Source: Auanema rhodensis (Eukaryota; Nematoda; Chromadorea; Rhabditida; Rhabditidae). From it: 64,000 nucleotides of DNA. Under the pieces are notes generated by a model that ran no database searches, was not told the origin of the DNA, and was given only the letters and a program-made list of their open reading frames with translations. Positions 25,121-38,672 of this stretch are shown here, in pieces. Position 1 is the first letter of the stretch. Every line of letters begins with the position of its first letter. The DNA lies in contig OZ059895.1 of NCBI GenBank assembly GCA_964057225.1, forward strand, positions 18,629,688 through 18,693,687, in the 5' to 3' direction. The position numbers and the translations under genes were made by a program.

Positions 25121-26179
25121 ATGTCTTCCAATACAGTTAATAACGAAACCCAAAATCATGTTATCGCATCCTTGAAAGCTTATGCTAAACTTTGTTCCAA
25201 GCCATCTCATAGAAATGTGGTTATGTTGGTAAGTTTTTACATTTTTTTGATAGTTTATCTTTGTTTTTGTCAAGGATAAAGTATTTCTGGGACTGCTTAC
25301 TAATTTTCTGGGAGAGAATGACACAACTGTTATGACTTATGTTGTTAAGGTAACTTATAGCTCCTAAAAAATCTGAAATTCTTCTTCAGATTCTTCTGCT
25401 TCTCACTGAAACAAAAGAAGATTCGATAACATTAGGAAACGTTCCTGGATTAGAAGCAGCGATCGCAAGTGCATCTGAGATGGCTTTCTCGCCCGCTATT
25501 CTTAAAAATCTAATGATAGTCTCTAGTCGTATCCAAACATCAAGGAGCCAAATTAAGTAAGATCCAGTTTTCTTTTCTGGTATTTTCTGACGTTTACAGG
25601 CAAGAAAGCGGAGATATAGGAATTCCTGTACCTGGAGGAGGCACCCTTACTAGGAAATTTGTGGCGAGGAAATCTAAACAGCTTGTTTTCCAATTTGATG
25701 ACATTGATGAAGTACAGTGTCCCCTCTATAATGTCAGTATTCATGTCCTGTTTGTTTAGGCTCTTAAAATCGAAATTGAAAGGAGTTTGCTTTCTAAGAA
25801 AGGTGTTATTAGTGTTTATTTCAATATGGAACAAAAACGTATTATTATGAGAACATTGTTAACTATTGAAACTCAGGTATAGTTCTCTGAATCTCATAAG
25901 GTTATGTTAGTCTTTTAGGATATGGCTGATGTTCTTTTTGACTGTGGATGTGACGTAGTTTCCCAGATAGTCACGATAGGTGGTGTAGAAGAACACTTTG
26001 TAATGTATGCTAGTGAACGCCAAAATAAGCCCTCATTGCCCTTGCCAGGCTATTTGGATGATGATATAGAAGTCAGTGATCCAAAGTCGTGCATTGTGAC
26101 CAACGAGTACGCCAAAGCAAAAGCATCCGGTGGTTGGTTCTCAAGTATTTCAAGTTTTGTTAGGGATACTTTGTTCTAA
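25121..26179 (+). CDS. ARMC1-like armadillo protein (mitochondrial)
   Basis: Six exons (25121-25228, 25275-25349, 25390-25556, 25600-25711, 25760-25876, 25919-26179) give 279 residues, close to vertebrate ARMC1 (about 282). ATATTTCAG-like sequence just before ATAATG supports the start. The N-terminal part has armadillo-like helices (VFLGLLTNFLGENDTTVMTY). The middle carries the heavy-metal-associated-like segment typical of ARMC1: KQLVFQFDDIDEALKIEI, then LSKKGVISVYFNMEQKRIIM. The C-terminus GGWFSSISSFVRDTLF matches the amphipathic W-S-x-x-x-F tail of ARMC1, which targets mitochondria. Vertebrate ARMC1 associates with the MICOS/MIB bridging complex and affects mitochondrial distribution; the same role here is by homology. 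Confidence 0.85.
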
Positions 26180-27617
26180 TTTTCTTTTTTCAATTTTCAA
26201 GCGTAATATACATATTTCCTTCATACTTGAGAATTGTTATCTCTTATTGTTTTTGTTCTCATGAATTTACTAATTGCCGTAAACATGATCTTACTTGAAG
26301 ATCTCTGTTTCATTCTATAGTTTCCTGTTGATCTAATATCACATATATCATATATATATATGCATTTATCAAAAAAAAATAAAATATTATATGAAAGTTA
26401 TTAGTCTTAGGCTATCATATCAAGAATATGTCTTTATCGGCATTTCGCCCCCTCAAAGGTCTTATCAAACAAAGGCGGGAAGTTCAATTTTTGGTTGTTT
26501 CGGTTAAAACTTTTTACTGATTTTCACTGGAAATACTTCATTTTCTTTGATTGTCTTAGTTCTACCCGTTGCTTCCTTCGTTTCTTATATATTGTTTCGT
26601 GCAATGTATATAATCAAGAATCAACAAAAATACTTCGAAAAAAGGCTTTTCTGTAAATATTCTATAGGCGAAGGTGATAAAAGCCGATGTTTGTATAGTT
26701 TGCAATCTATTTTTAGCAATGATCAATAGCTTATATTATTAAGCTTACTTGATTTCTATTTTATACATTAATTTTATCAATTTTTCATTGAAAAACTTAT
26801 TTCAAAATAAATTTCATTTAATATATTTCTTTACTCGAAACGAATATTTAAAGTGCTTTTATCTTAATTGCTCTGTTGTTAGATTTCCCGTCACAAAGAT
26901 TCCGCCGTTTTGACTTATGTTGATACTTGAGTGGTTGGTAGGATTATTCAAGGCCATTAGACCTCAACTGTTTTTAACTCTCCTAATCGTCATATGTGAG
27001 TAGAAGTAGGAAAGATGGACAGACAGACGGAGAAAGATGAAGAGATGCTAGGACTTAAAGGATTGACCATGCGGGGGAGAGGGTGTCTTGTCTGGGGTCA
27101 AGTCATAAACCAAAGATGGACAAGACTCGTCGCCTTGGCCCTCATCGCGTTGCTCGTCATCGATGCGTCATCGCGTTGCGTTCAACCACTCGTCCTAACA
27201 GTGCGCATCTATTTTCACTAAACAATGACATATTATATTTCTTTATTTTTTTATTTGAACATAATTAATTCTTGCTGTACTAAATTACAAAACTAAATGT
27301 TAATAGTGCGTTGCAATAAAAATTGCGTAAAGTCACTTGCGTACGCTTTTTGATAAAATCGGGGAAGATAGCTTTATATTCAAATTACGTATATTTGATG
27401 AAATTGATATAAATGTTTTATTTTTAATATGTTATGTTTGTTTTAATCTTTTTCTTTTTCAAATATTATATTTATATTCACATGTGAAAATGACGTTATA
27501 TATGTTTTATTTTATTTAATTATGTTGCTTTGCGCGGTTGTATTGTTTCGATATATATACCAAATTTCATCTTTATTTCTTTCAGGTTATCCATAGGTGG
27601 TAATCTTAAATTTCTAA
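26180..27617. other. Intergenic region with a weak small-ORF candidate
   Basis: Mostly AT-rich sequence between ARMC1 and beta-catenin. From ATG 26428 a frame MSLSAFRPLKGLIKQRREVQ reads into a hydrophobic stretch. Joining 26428-26502 to 26560-26613 would give a protein of about 42 residues with one membrane helix, but the donor GTTAAA is weak and another frame after 26560 looks more protein-like, so no gene is called. A GGCGGGAA sequence near 26474 resembles an E2F site. At 27120-27190 there is a GC-rich patch with CATCGCGTTGC-type repeats. An acceptor TTTCTTTCAG ends near 27585, just before the beta-catenin 5' leader. Confidence 0.45.
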
Positions 27618-30276
27618 ATGGGTGCCCAAAATGAATACGAACGAATGAAAAATGTTTATCAACCTTACAACGGTATGCTATTTTTTCTAGTCACTTATTT
27701 TATACATTTTCAGATGCTAATGCCTTTTATGCTGAAACGCGTCCATCCCGGATTTCGGCAGCCATGTTCGGTGACTTGTTTCCATCAACATCTTCTAACA
27801 TACCTCCATCACGTTCTGGAATTTTAGAAAAGGTATTTAAGTTGAAATATGTTTGTGTTTGAATCTGTTATTTAGATTACCGAGGAAACTAGGCAATGTC
27901 GTATTGCTACCGTGGAGTTGATTAGTTTCGAAGGAGATGCTGATATTAGCACTCTTGGTGTTCCCGATCTCATCCAATTGATGTCCGATACCGATGAGGT
28001 AAATAACTGCAATAACTAGAGCTGCTTATGTAGTTTCTATATTAAAGGCTACCGTTGCTCGTGCTGTTCATCGTGTATTCCTAATGACACAAGAAGATAG
28101 AACAATAGCTACATATCCGCAATTGATTGAAGCATTACTTCACGCTAGCAGGTTTTCAAATCTTAATCTGTTTTGTACTTTAACCCTTTTAAAGGAGCTC
28201 AAATCCAGTTGTTCAAAGAGATGCTATTGGTGCTCTTAGCCACATTTCAGAATATAAGGAAGGATGTATGCATATTTTCCGTTCTGGTGGATTAGCTGAG
28301 CTTATAAGAATGCTCAGTTGTAAAATTGAGGTTTCAAAATTATTCATAGTTCTTGTTTAATTACTTCGTTGCAGAGCGTTGTACACTATGCTGTCATGAC
28401 TTTGAGAAACTTGCTCATGTATGTAGAACCTGTGAAGGTTCAAGCTCGAAATCTTGGTGCTATAGAAGCTTTGGTGCCTTTGTTATATAGAAATAACCCT
28501 AAACTGTTAGCTCAAGTATCTGATAGTTTGTATATTTTATTACTAGGTAATGCCTATTTCATTTTTTTCTAACTATTTGAATTATTTGTTTAGATGATCC
28601 TCAGTCCAAGCTCACCTTTTTATCCTTGGGTGGACCCAAAATTTTGGTATATATTATGAAAAATTATTCAGAACACAGGTAGAATTCTGTTTTAATCACT
28701 GCATACGTATATTTATATTAATATAGAAAACTTATGTATACGGTTATCCGTTGTATTCGTGCTCTTTCCGTCTGCCCTCAGAATAAATCAGCTCTTGTAA
28801 GCTTAGGTAATTCTATTCTGTTTATTGAGTCAAGTACGTAAATGTTCACTATAGGATGTTTATTGTGTCTTCATAACGAATTATGCAACTCATCCGATTA
28901 TCGTGCCAGAATAGCTATATTAGTTTCAATGCGTAATCTCTCAGATGCTGCCACTAATGAAGAGAATTTAACTAATTTGGTAAGTTCATTAGTAGTAAAT
29001 ATAATATATGTATGAAATTATTTTCAGATTATTCGCTTGTTAGATATCGTTAGAAATGAAGTTGATGAAGCTCTTGTAGCATGCGCTTGTGGAATTCTTA
29101 GTAACTTAACTTGCAACAACATTCGTAACAAACAAACTGTAATTTTTTTCGGTTAATTCTTTCAATCTTTTTCTCTTATAGGTTTGCTCAAAAGCTGGGA
29201 TTGAATCTCTCGTAGAAGCCATTCGTCGATTCCCACACGTGGAAGATGCCACAGAACCAGCTCTTTGTGCTTTACGACATTGTACTGCTCGTCATTCTTT
29301 TGCTGAACAGGTAATCAAATTGTTTTTTTTTCAGTTAATTTTTCTCGTTTTAGGCTCAAAATGATCTTCGCCTCGTTGGTAGTTTCCCCCTTCTTCTCTC
29401 ACTTTTGGCTACCCTCCGCGCACCTGTAATTAAAGCTGCGTTAGGAGTTATTCGTAATTCTGCACTTTTGACTGCTAATCTCTTAGAATTGACACAGGTT
29501 TTATTATAAAGCATTTGATAATATTAAGTGTTGTGTTTGCAGGAAAGATCCTTACAAGGCGAATCTGTTGTTTCTCTTACGGTTGATATTCTAGGAAGGG
29601 CAACTATTGCTATTCGGGAAGATCCTCAGTCTGAGAGTGATGGGGTCCCAATGTGGGGTGTTGTTGAAGGTTTTTTTTACTTTTCCGTTCGAATGTTTGA
29701 CTATGAATTTCAGGTGCAATTTCTGCTCTTCATCAATTAGCAAGAGATTCAAATGTGGCTTCATTACTTTATCATGATCCCGAAGTCTTGAGCATAATCG
29801 TTGAACTATTAGGTCGACCAGAAGTTTCTGGTTCCGATGATGAGCTTATTGAAAGAGAGCTTTTGGGTCTTCTCTATCAACTTTCAAAAACTCCAGAGGG
29901 TGCTCGTCTGGTAGAAGGAGCAGGTGATAATAGATTGGAAATTTACACCAACGTATTCCCAATTTTCAGGTCCCACTCCTCTGCTTATGGATGCTTTGAG
30001 GTCTGACCATAAAGCTGTAGCTACATATGCTACTGGTGTGTTGAAAAATCTAGAGAACGACCGTTCATTACACTACCGACAAGTCAGACTTTCTATTGGA
30101 AATGAATGCATTTAAAAAATTTTTTTCAGGAATTGGATCATGATATGACTGCAGGTTGGCAAAGAGATGGATTAGAACCTGAATTGTTTGGAGAAATGTA
30201 CCCTGTTCATTCAATGGATTCTAACAATTTCCCCTTACCTCATAATAACAGTAGTTGGTTTGATACAGACTTGTAG
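27618..30276 (+). CDS. hmp-2: Beta-catenin (HMP-2-like armadillo protein)
   Basis: Links cadherins to alpha-catenin at adherens junctions; other beta-catenins also act with TCF in Wnt signalling. About 15 exons encode roughly 659 residues. The N-terminal SRISAAMFGDLFPSTSSNIP aligns with the alpha-catenin-binding segment (RAAMFPETL region). About 12 armadillo repeats follow, including AVMTLRNLL, LGGPKILVYIMKNYSEHRKL, SMRNLSDAAT, ACACGILSNLTCNN and TEPALCALRHCTARH. The C-terminus ends SSWFDTDL, like the vertebrate beta-catenin PDZ-binding end WFDTDL. No DSGxxS-type GSK3/beta-TrCP degron precedes the alpha-catenin site, and the N-terminus is short, as in an adhesion-type beta-catenin such as C. 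elegans HMP-2. BAR-1-like signalling use cannot be excluded. Confidence 0.9.
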
Positions 30277-30840
30277 TTAGTTTTTCTTACAAAGAAATAT
30301 TTTTTTTATCTTTTTGGTGTTTACTCTTCGCTTACCATTACATATCCAACAATTATTAAGTTTATCAAAGATTTCTTATTATTAATACGCTTTTTCTTGA
30401 CTTCTGCTTACTTTCATTTCATTGGCATGATCTTATTCATTTTATGTTTTCTATGTTGTATATGCCGTATTATGGAAAGTTTTATTTTCATGTACCTCCT
30501 GTACAAATTAAGAAAGTTTTAAATACTAAAAATTTTTGAAATTTTTGGAACAATCGAACAATTTTCTTGATTTGTAATGGGTAAGGCATGAATTATTTAT
30601 TGAAAAATGACCCCAGAAACACTGTACATTTATATTCAATTTGCTACATATGGCGCTACTACATTACTCTTTCCTATTGTTCATAAGAATTTATATGTAC
30701 TAATTCATAATAATAACATTAATAATAATAATAATTGAATGTGGGTGATTCAGAACAATTAGAGAAACGTTTTGGTCGTTTCTATGTTATCTTTTCATTT
30801 TTATTTTGTTGTTATTGTTAAGCATTCTCTTGAAATTTAG
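30277..30840. other. Intergenic gap between beta-catenin and UTP4
   Basis: About 560 bp of AT-rich sequence between same-strand genes, with ATAATAATAATAATAAT-like simple sequence near 30717-30735. It ends in GAAATTTAG directly before the UTP4 ATG, a trans-splice-like acceptor. No other feature was seen. Confidence 0.6.
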
Positions 30841-33472
30841 ATGGAAAAGGTTGAGGTAGAAGAAAGAGGAGATATAAAAGTTCATGGAGGCCCTGGACAC
30901 TCAATGTCAGTTAACCGGGATATGGGAAAGCTTGTTGTAGCCAGAAAATCAAACGAGTAAGAGTTATACTAAAACTAAGATTCTTTTGATCTTCCCCTTT
31001 CAAGTAAATCTCTTGTTGATGATATTATTGAACAATACAACCTTTTACCGGGGTGGATGTTTGTACTGGAAAAGGTGTGTTGATCAATTTTCATATTCTG
31101 ACAAAAATACTATTTAAAGGTAATTTGTCCCCGTAATGGTGGCATCGAAAGTGTCACATTCGTTGGTTCATATATATTAGCAACTCATTTAAATGGATCA
31201 ATCACTATTTCTAATCCTCATAATGATATTATCAAGGTTGGAAAAATACTTCTAAAATTTACTTTTTGAATTTTCAGAGAACGCAACTATGTGCAACCCC
31301 ATTATGGTCAGCTTGTGCAATTGATGATAAGTCCGCAGCTATCGTTACTCACTCTGCTAACTTATACTGCTTCAATTTGGAAGAAAATATGCTCCATACT
31401 ACACTTAGCTTAGGAGTAGGGAATAGATTATTCTCTGTGGCTGCTCGCAAAAACTTGGTAAGCTACTGACAATGTTGAATGTGCTTCAGGTTTCTGTTTC
31501 AGCTGGCTGTAGGCGCTAGTGATTCTATTTTTATCGTTCAAGATGGTAAAGTAAAGTTGACCAAATCAGTCCCTCGCAAGGTTACACTTTTGGGTATATT
31601 GTCGTCCAATCTTCATGTTTCTAGGAAAAACGTTTGCCCACTATTGTTTGGTCAGTAGCCTTTGTAAAGGACAACGTAATCGCAAGTGGAGATTCTCGAG
31701 GAATCGTCACTTTCTGGAGTACAGACAATGGAATTGTTTTAAAGGTTTAGTTATTTATCATCATATATTTAATCATTTGTTAATTTTTTCTCAGTTTGTG
31801 CAATCTCATCAAGCAGATATATTGGCATTGTGTTCCATCGATGATATACTTTGGGCTGCTGGTGTTGATCCCAGAATTATGGGTTTCAAAGAAGTTGTAA
31901 GTTCCTTATTTTATAGAATATTTTCGAAGTTACAATGGTTTGTATAGAGTCCAAATAACTATCAAGTAATTAGAAAGCGAAATGGACCAATGAGAGACGT
32001 TAAGTCTTTAGTTAATTATGAAGGCAAGGTCAGTTTTCTTTCTCAAATGTGTCTGGAAATAGTTTAATTCCTTAAGGTATACGCCTCTGGAGACGACCAT
32101 GATATATATGTTGGAGAGAATGGCTGTCAAGTAGTCAGAAAGCAATGGAATGTAAGAAAACATAAAAATATGATTCTTCATTCTATGTCTTTCTTTTTCA
32201 GAAAGAAATTCTCTTAGCTTCTGGCCTTTCCATAGTACGAGGAAGTAACTATGTTGATTTATACACTTGCGGAAAAGGAGAAAAACCCATAGAAGGAAAT
32301 GATGAAGTAATAGCTTTAACAGCCCTAACTATGTTCACATTTCATTTCTTCAGATTAATGTGGCCGTTCAACCCATCTACTTAGCTAGAATTTTCAGCCC
32401 ATCCAAGTTGCCTGTTATTGCTAGGTTTTTTATTATTATTGTATGTCTAACTAATTTTGTTTTTCCTATTTAGTGATATATCTAGCGATGGAACTCTGAT
32501 TGCCATTTCAACTATTGAATCCACAACATTCTACGCCATCAATCTGAAAAAGAAATCTAAACCAATCACAAAATTATCTGTTCAAAGCCGTCCTGCTAAT
32601 GCCATTAAGGTATCTTTTTTCAATTAAAAAAACCTAAAAGGGCATTCTTGCTTCAGGCTTATAAGGATTACGTTTACTTAGTTTATGGAGATTTTGAAAT
32701 TAGCCGTGTACCTTTAGACGGTACTGATTCTTCTGTTGTTTTAGATCAAGGTATGTTTCTCTTTGTCAGCTGCTTACTATATTTTCACAAATTAAATTTT
32801 TAGCTGGAAGTGGTATAGTTTCTCAGATGGGTGCTTCGCCATGTGGCAAATATATAGCTGTTATCACTTCTAGATCTCAATTGTTTGTTATTGATGCTGT
32901 TAAAGGTTCGGTTTCACAGGCGTCTATTGTTTTTAATTCTTATTTTTAGGAGAATCGCGTGCTCTTCGGGTTGAATTACCCATAGATTTCTGTTTCAACG
33001 ATGAAGATTCCCTGTTCGTTCTCACTGCAGCTCCAGGATTTGATCTTCCCGAAGAGAAGAAAAAAATTCTATATGAGGTAAATGGGAATTCTCAATGCTC
33101 TTCTCTATATCTAAATTTTTTTAGTTCCCAAAAGCTGGCGGTGCTGCCCGACGTTCAATCTCCTCAGCCAGTTTGTTCGGAACGGTTGGGGTCCGTCCAT
33201 TATCCATCTCAGCAGTCCCAGGAGATCGTGTTCTAGTTAGTGCTGTTGATGGTCAATGGGCCATTATTGACAAGGTTCTAGATAATTTGGAAATGCTTTT
33301 TCATATTCTTTTAACTTTTCAGACGCGTAGTCAAGTTCATTTATCGTCAAGTACAAGCGAGGATTTAACATCTATTCAATATCGGCCCTCATCTAGAGTC
33401 TGTTGTTGCAGAATAGAAGTTCCATGTCCAGACACAAAACCATTTAAATTGAAAAAATTCGGACAGCAGTAA
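30841..33472 (+). CDS. UTP4 / Cirhin, WD40 protein of the small-subunit processome
   Basis: Part of the t-UTP/UTP-A subcomplex, which binds early pre-18S rRNA in the nucleolus. About 17 short exons encode about 624 residues, near the 680 of human Cirhin. The ATG is set directly after ATTTAG. WD-like blades are diverged, but the most conserved stretch is clear: TIVWSVAFVKDNVIASGDSR, then GIVTFWSTDNGIVLK, matching the IVWGVAFL..G.I.S.DS.G.V.FWD element of UTP4. Later blades include GDDHDIYVGENG, ASDISSDGTLIAISTIE, MGASPCGKYIAVIT and the tail CPDTKPFKLKKFGQQ. It follows beta-catenin on the same strand at about 560 bp. The WD40 assignment is firm; UTP4 rather than another WD40 protein rests on this element and the length. 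Confidence 0.8.
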
Positions 33473-35867
33473 AAGGACTTCTTATCTGCATATGCCAACT
33501 GTTGTTCTTTATCAATATTAGAATTGTCCTATATAACATTTCACTGGAATTTTTGCAAGTTTTTGAAGATACTTTTATGAATTTGTTGCGAAAATTGGGT
33601 TTCCTAGAAACTTTTGTTATTTTTCATTAATTGTTCTTTCTGTTATTGTTCCTTATAGTTAACGGATTTCTATGTTTGATTGTTATTGAAATCCCGTGAT
33701 GCCTGTTACAAGTTAATGCTCAGTAAAAACATTCAAAGAGCTCTCAAATTTCTTTAACACATATCCAATCTTCTGTTTTTCGCCAATTTTGCTTTTCTTT
33801 TTCACTCTTCTAATGCCTTAATGCCATGTAGGGGCAGTATTAATGATGCGTTTGTATGGAGTCGCCACATGATCTGACAAGTCCAAACATCTCGCACGCA
33901 TCTGATTCTTAGGTCATCACCATAAACAGATCATTATGTTTTAATCTCGTTCTGATGGAAGTTACATGGATTATTGAGAAGGGAAGTTTCCACCAAATGT
34001 TATCGAGCGACACCAGAATAGAGAGAGTGGGTGAATGAGAGTATAGAATTAGCCATCGATTTCGAGGACCCTGAAAGGACTGAACAAGAAGATGGCGGGA
34101 CTAGAAAGAAGCTGAAGCAGAGGCAAAAGCAGATGAATTAGGAGCACACATACACATGCATGGACCTTTCGCCGATAGCAAAGCCAGGCAGTCAGTAGGT
34201 TGTTCACCCTTTCGAGCCTGGCTGCATTTTCTTCTTTCTCTCCGTTTTACTCTACTACGTTTTGATCTTTTCTGTTTCTTTTTCTTCTTTTCTACCTCAT
34301 ACTCTGTCTCAGCTGCTTCTGCTAACTCTGACTTCAACTCTGCTTAACAACTCTTAGGTTAAACTATTGACTTCTGTCTCTATCGCACCAATTTTTGAAT
34401 ATTCGTCTCCTGTATAAGTATATTATATTATTTATTTCCATATCAACCATTAATAATTCATGTTTATCTTAGTTTACAATTTATTCTCTAATTCAGAAAA
34501 CTTACCCTTTTCATAAATCAAAAATATTCGTTCAACCTCCTTCACAAACATGTTTTTCAATTTTTTTACGATACTACCTCTATTTATCCAATTTGTATAT
34601 TAGAAATTGTCAACTATAGCCTGGATAAGAAGAACATTTAAAACTTTTGCTGTTTTAAAATAAAAAATTAAATTGAATGAGCGTAGAGTTTTAAATAAAT
34701 TGAGAATTTTTTTGCTTCCGCCGCTCCTAAATATGGTAATTATATTGACGGCAATTCATATAGAAAAATGGGAAGAAGACGAAGTCAACGAGGGAGGGTG
34801 AAGAGAGAGAAGTTGGCCTTTTGAAAACTAAGAAGATGCTTCAGTAAGCTTCATTTAAATTGAATTCCAGTATTGCTTCAATAGCATTCTCTTAGATGAT
34901 TTAATTTAAATGATTGCCAAAAAATCATACAAAACTTATGTTGTATAGTTAATATAACTAATGTACATCACATCAGCTCAACAGGTTGTTTCTTGAAAAA
35001 AAAAGAAAAGAAAGAAAGATAAGACATCAAGGGAAAACCAGAAAAGGAAACTAAAACAAATGGAAAGAATAGGCCGACGACAACGGTTTATTGTTTACGC
35101 TCAAGCTATTTCAGTTTGTTGCCGTAGGCTACTCTTCCACCTCAGTTCGTATTTGTATGCTAATATTTTAGAAAAAAAACGAGACTATATGTATTTGACA
35201 TTTTGTTATCTTTAATATATTAAATATACAACAATTTATGATATACTGTTTTGCTAATTTCTCATTTACATGTTTTTTTTCTTTGATCTCAGATACCACC
35301 ATCTACTATAACAATGAACTACATAGTTACATTATAATAGTATTTCTTTTCTTCTTTAAATGTTTTTATTACCTTTCTGACATAGTCTATAGAAATTAGC
35401 ATAAATGTATTTAATGATCTTTACTAAATTAATGACGTACGTCAAGTATTCTATTTCATTTTTAAATCATTTCTGACATCGAACGGTTGGTTTACATGTA
35501 TTTTACACATTTACTTAATATTTTTAAAATATATTTATATTTAGAACTTAATTTTTAAAACTATTTATATAATGGCGAGTAATTGAAATTATTAAGTTAA
35601 AACTATATGTTATAGATAAGATATACATGAGTATTTTAAGAACTTATAAAATTATAATGTAAGCTCTTTGCTGTAATATTATTCATTTGGCTTATTGAAG
35701 CTTATTCATTTATGGTCTTAAAGCAAGGGGGTTAGAAGAGTTACTTACACACAACTATATTTCCACAGGGAATGAACTGATTTGTGAAGAATAAAAAATC
35801 ACTCTTTAAATCTGCTTTAGCGAATTTTTGATAAAAAAAACATTCACGGAGAGAGAAAAAGAAAGAG

Positions 35868-35913
<46 letters not shown>

Positions 35914-37295
35914 AAGAGAGCGAGTAGGAGGGATAAAGGGAAAAAAGGAATATGCTTGAGTATGAGGAAGGAGAGAGCAGGGACAAGCAGATAGCGAAAA
36001 AGGAAGACGAACACGACAATATGTTAAAGAATTCAATATACATAGTTTTGACTTCTGTGTCTTTGCTCTCTTCTATCTTTTAAACCTCACATCCTAAATT
36101 GATGGTCCTTCGTTCTTCCGGCACCTGATTTACTCGAAAAGTCCCACGTTGACTTAGAATGTAATCTCATTTCTAGTCTCTTCCATCCTTTCATTGCTTC
36201 GTTCTGGACATTGTAAGCTGCATCTCTTTTTCTTCTCTCCCCCTCTCTCTTTCAAGAATTCTCGCTTTTTCTCTTTATATCTCGTTCACTTCATCATTTT
36301 CTCAACGTCTGCCGTAGCAATTCAGTCCATATTTCTTGTCTACTTATAATCACATAGTTTTTCAAAAAGTTTACTTTTCTATATCATATTGTAATTCTTT
36401 GATTAATTTATCATTCAACATAAATTATCAGTTTTGTGATCTTTTGATCGAAGTAAACGTTATTTATATAATTTTAATCTATGCCCCAATGTCCCTTAGT
36501 TTCTATATATGTATCTCGTTTACGTGTTTGTATTACTTTATGAAATTATAGAAGCTTGAGAACGTGTAAAGCTTATGTATATTTTCAAGTTATTTTCTTC
36601 GTTGTCGTTACCATCATCGAAATGTTTCTTCTTGTTCACGGCATGACACAACGAGAACGCACTTGTATGCTATTACTTGTCAATGTGTCCTCTGAGCTGC
36701 TGCACCAGCTAATCACCATCCAACTTCACTTATTATAGACTTATTGCTATAGCATATTGAGAGAGAAAAGCGAGAGAGTTAGAATGAAATTGAAAGAGAT
36801 AGATGAGGGGAAGAGAAAGAGAGTATGAAATGGTCGGGTTCCAGTTGAAATATTCCTTCTTCCATCCTAACACTTCTTCAGCATTTTCTTCATCATCATC
36901 ATCTTCCATTTTTTGCTAAGCAGAATGCTAGTACGGGACTAGCTTTCCTGAGTCTCTCCTTCTCTTTTCTGGATCGTTCCTTCATTCTCTCTTTTTCTCT
37001 ACGTCTTCCTGTCTATACGAGCAAGCACCAGCTTTTCCTAATCATCCTATCCTCCATCTTGCTTCTGCATCGCCTCTTCATCCTATGTACCCATCCCTTT
37101 TCCTGATTTTTTCATTCAAAAATCTCAATATTTCATTTTTTTAATTGTTTACTAGATTTCTGAATGTATCCCGCTTTAATTTATATATTTTTTCTTTTCT
37201 ATATCGACTTTCTTGATGACTAATGTTTTTTTTACGTTAAACTTTCCGTATAATACTTCCGAAATTAACAGATGACTTTCATGGAGTAATGTCTG
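33473..37295. other. Intergenic region upstream of the CUB-domain gene
   Basis: About 3.8 kb with no convincing exon. It is AT-rich, with purine/pyrimidine-asymmetric stretches and an (AG)20 microsatellite at 35871-35911. Frames in it translate to low-complexity S/L/F/K/R strings and are not called. It probably contains the promoter of the CUB gene. Confidence 0.6.
35871..35911. repeat. (AG)n microsatellite
   Basis: About 20 uninterrupted AG units, flanked by imperfect purine-only sequence. Confidence 0.9.
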
Positions 37296-38618
37296 ATGTA
37301 TTCCAAGTATCTTCCGTATCTGATTTGGACTACGGTCTATCTCATCGGCACCTTTGCCCATCAGACGTCTCCAGAATGTATCCGTCACATTCAGTCTTAT
37401 GTGCCAACTTCAGGTAAGCTCATAGCCATTCTCGGCCATACGCTGCAGATTCTAAAGAATCTTCCAATCTATGTGATTCTTTTAAGCATTATGAAGCAAC
37501 CCATATAGATGTGTTGAATTGAAATCAAGTATGAAAACAATCAATGTTTCAGGTATAATTGAATCTCCTGGGTTTCCTCATCCATATCGATCTGGTATTA
37601 ATTGTATTTATAATATAAGCTCATCACCTTCATCTGTTGTTCATCTTACATTTCTAACTTTTGATTTGGCTACTGTTCATGAGAAGAGTCATCAATGTTT
37701 AGATGCTTATGTACTTATAATCATTGTAGATCGAAAAGGTAAGATTTTGCATTTGTTTCTTTAAAAATTCAACTTTATTCCATTTTTGTTCAAGTTTTGT
37801 CTTCTTCTCTCTTGAATCTCAAACGTTTCCTTCAATTTGTTACGAAACTTTAACAACATTTTCTGATAAGATGTAACTGATTGAGTTAGAATAGCAATGG
37901 AGAAGCCTTGTATGAGAAATAGTATCATTGGGGCATATTTTTTATTTTTTATTGTTTTAATATTTCAATATTATTATGATTGAAATGCTCATTTAATATG
38001 AAAAACTGCATAATTCTTCCAAATTAATGATGGATGATGAGCTTAGACGAAACAAAAATCTCATTTCTCATCTTTCTTCCTCCACACCCCCTTCTTTCTC
38101 TATTTTCTCGATGTTTATCTGAGTTATTTACTTGAAATTTCTCAATTTTACTTTAAAATAGTATTGCAAATGTTGCAAAAACTACTGAAGCTAATCTAAA
38201 GAAGCAACTTAAGCGTATCATGCTTCAGGTAGAGAACATGTGGGCGAGCGTATATGTGGACAGGATCTTCCAAGAAAATTAGAAACTATGCAACCAACAT
38301 TACGAATTCAATTTGTGACGAATACAGATGGTGGTCGACATATTGGATTCCGTATTCAGTATGAAATCTTATCTGAATGTAAGTTTATATAAATTATTTG
38401 AAAAGAAAAATATAACTATTTACTATATTTGTGCATCTTTATGTTTATTTTTCATGTTTATTCTACTTTTTTTTAAACATTTTAACTTAAATTAGCATTA
38501 GTTCACCATGCTTTTCCATTGTTCATTTCTCTTTTTCATTCCGAGTCTCCTTTCTCACTCAGGTGAGAAAGAGTACCCTGGAAGAAGAGTGGAGAGAGAG
38601 AAAGAGAGAAAGAGAGAA

Positions 38619-38672
<54 letters not shown>

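Noticed and set aside
34101-34347. Lys/Arg-rich (-) and Phe/Leu-rich (+) frames
   Set aside because: Both are translations of one purine/pyrimidine-biased stretch; no domain.
35871-35911. GA tract as CRISPR-like or satellite array
   Set aside because: Dinucleotide repeat without spacers; a simple microsatellite.
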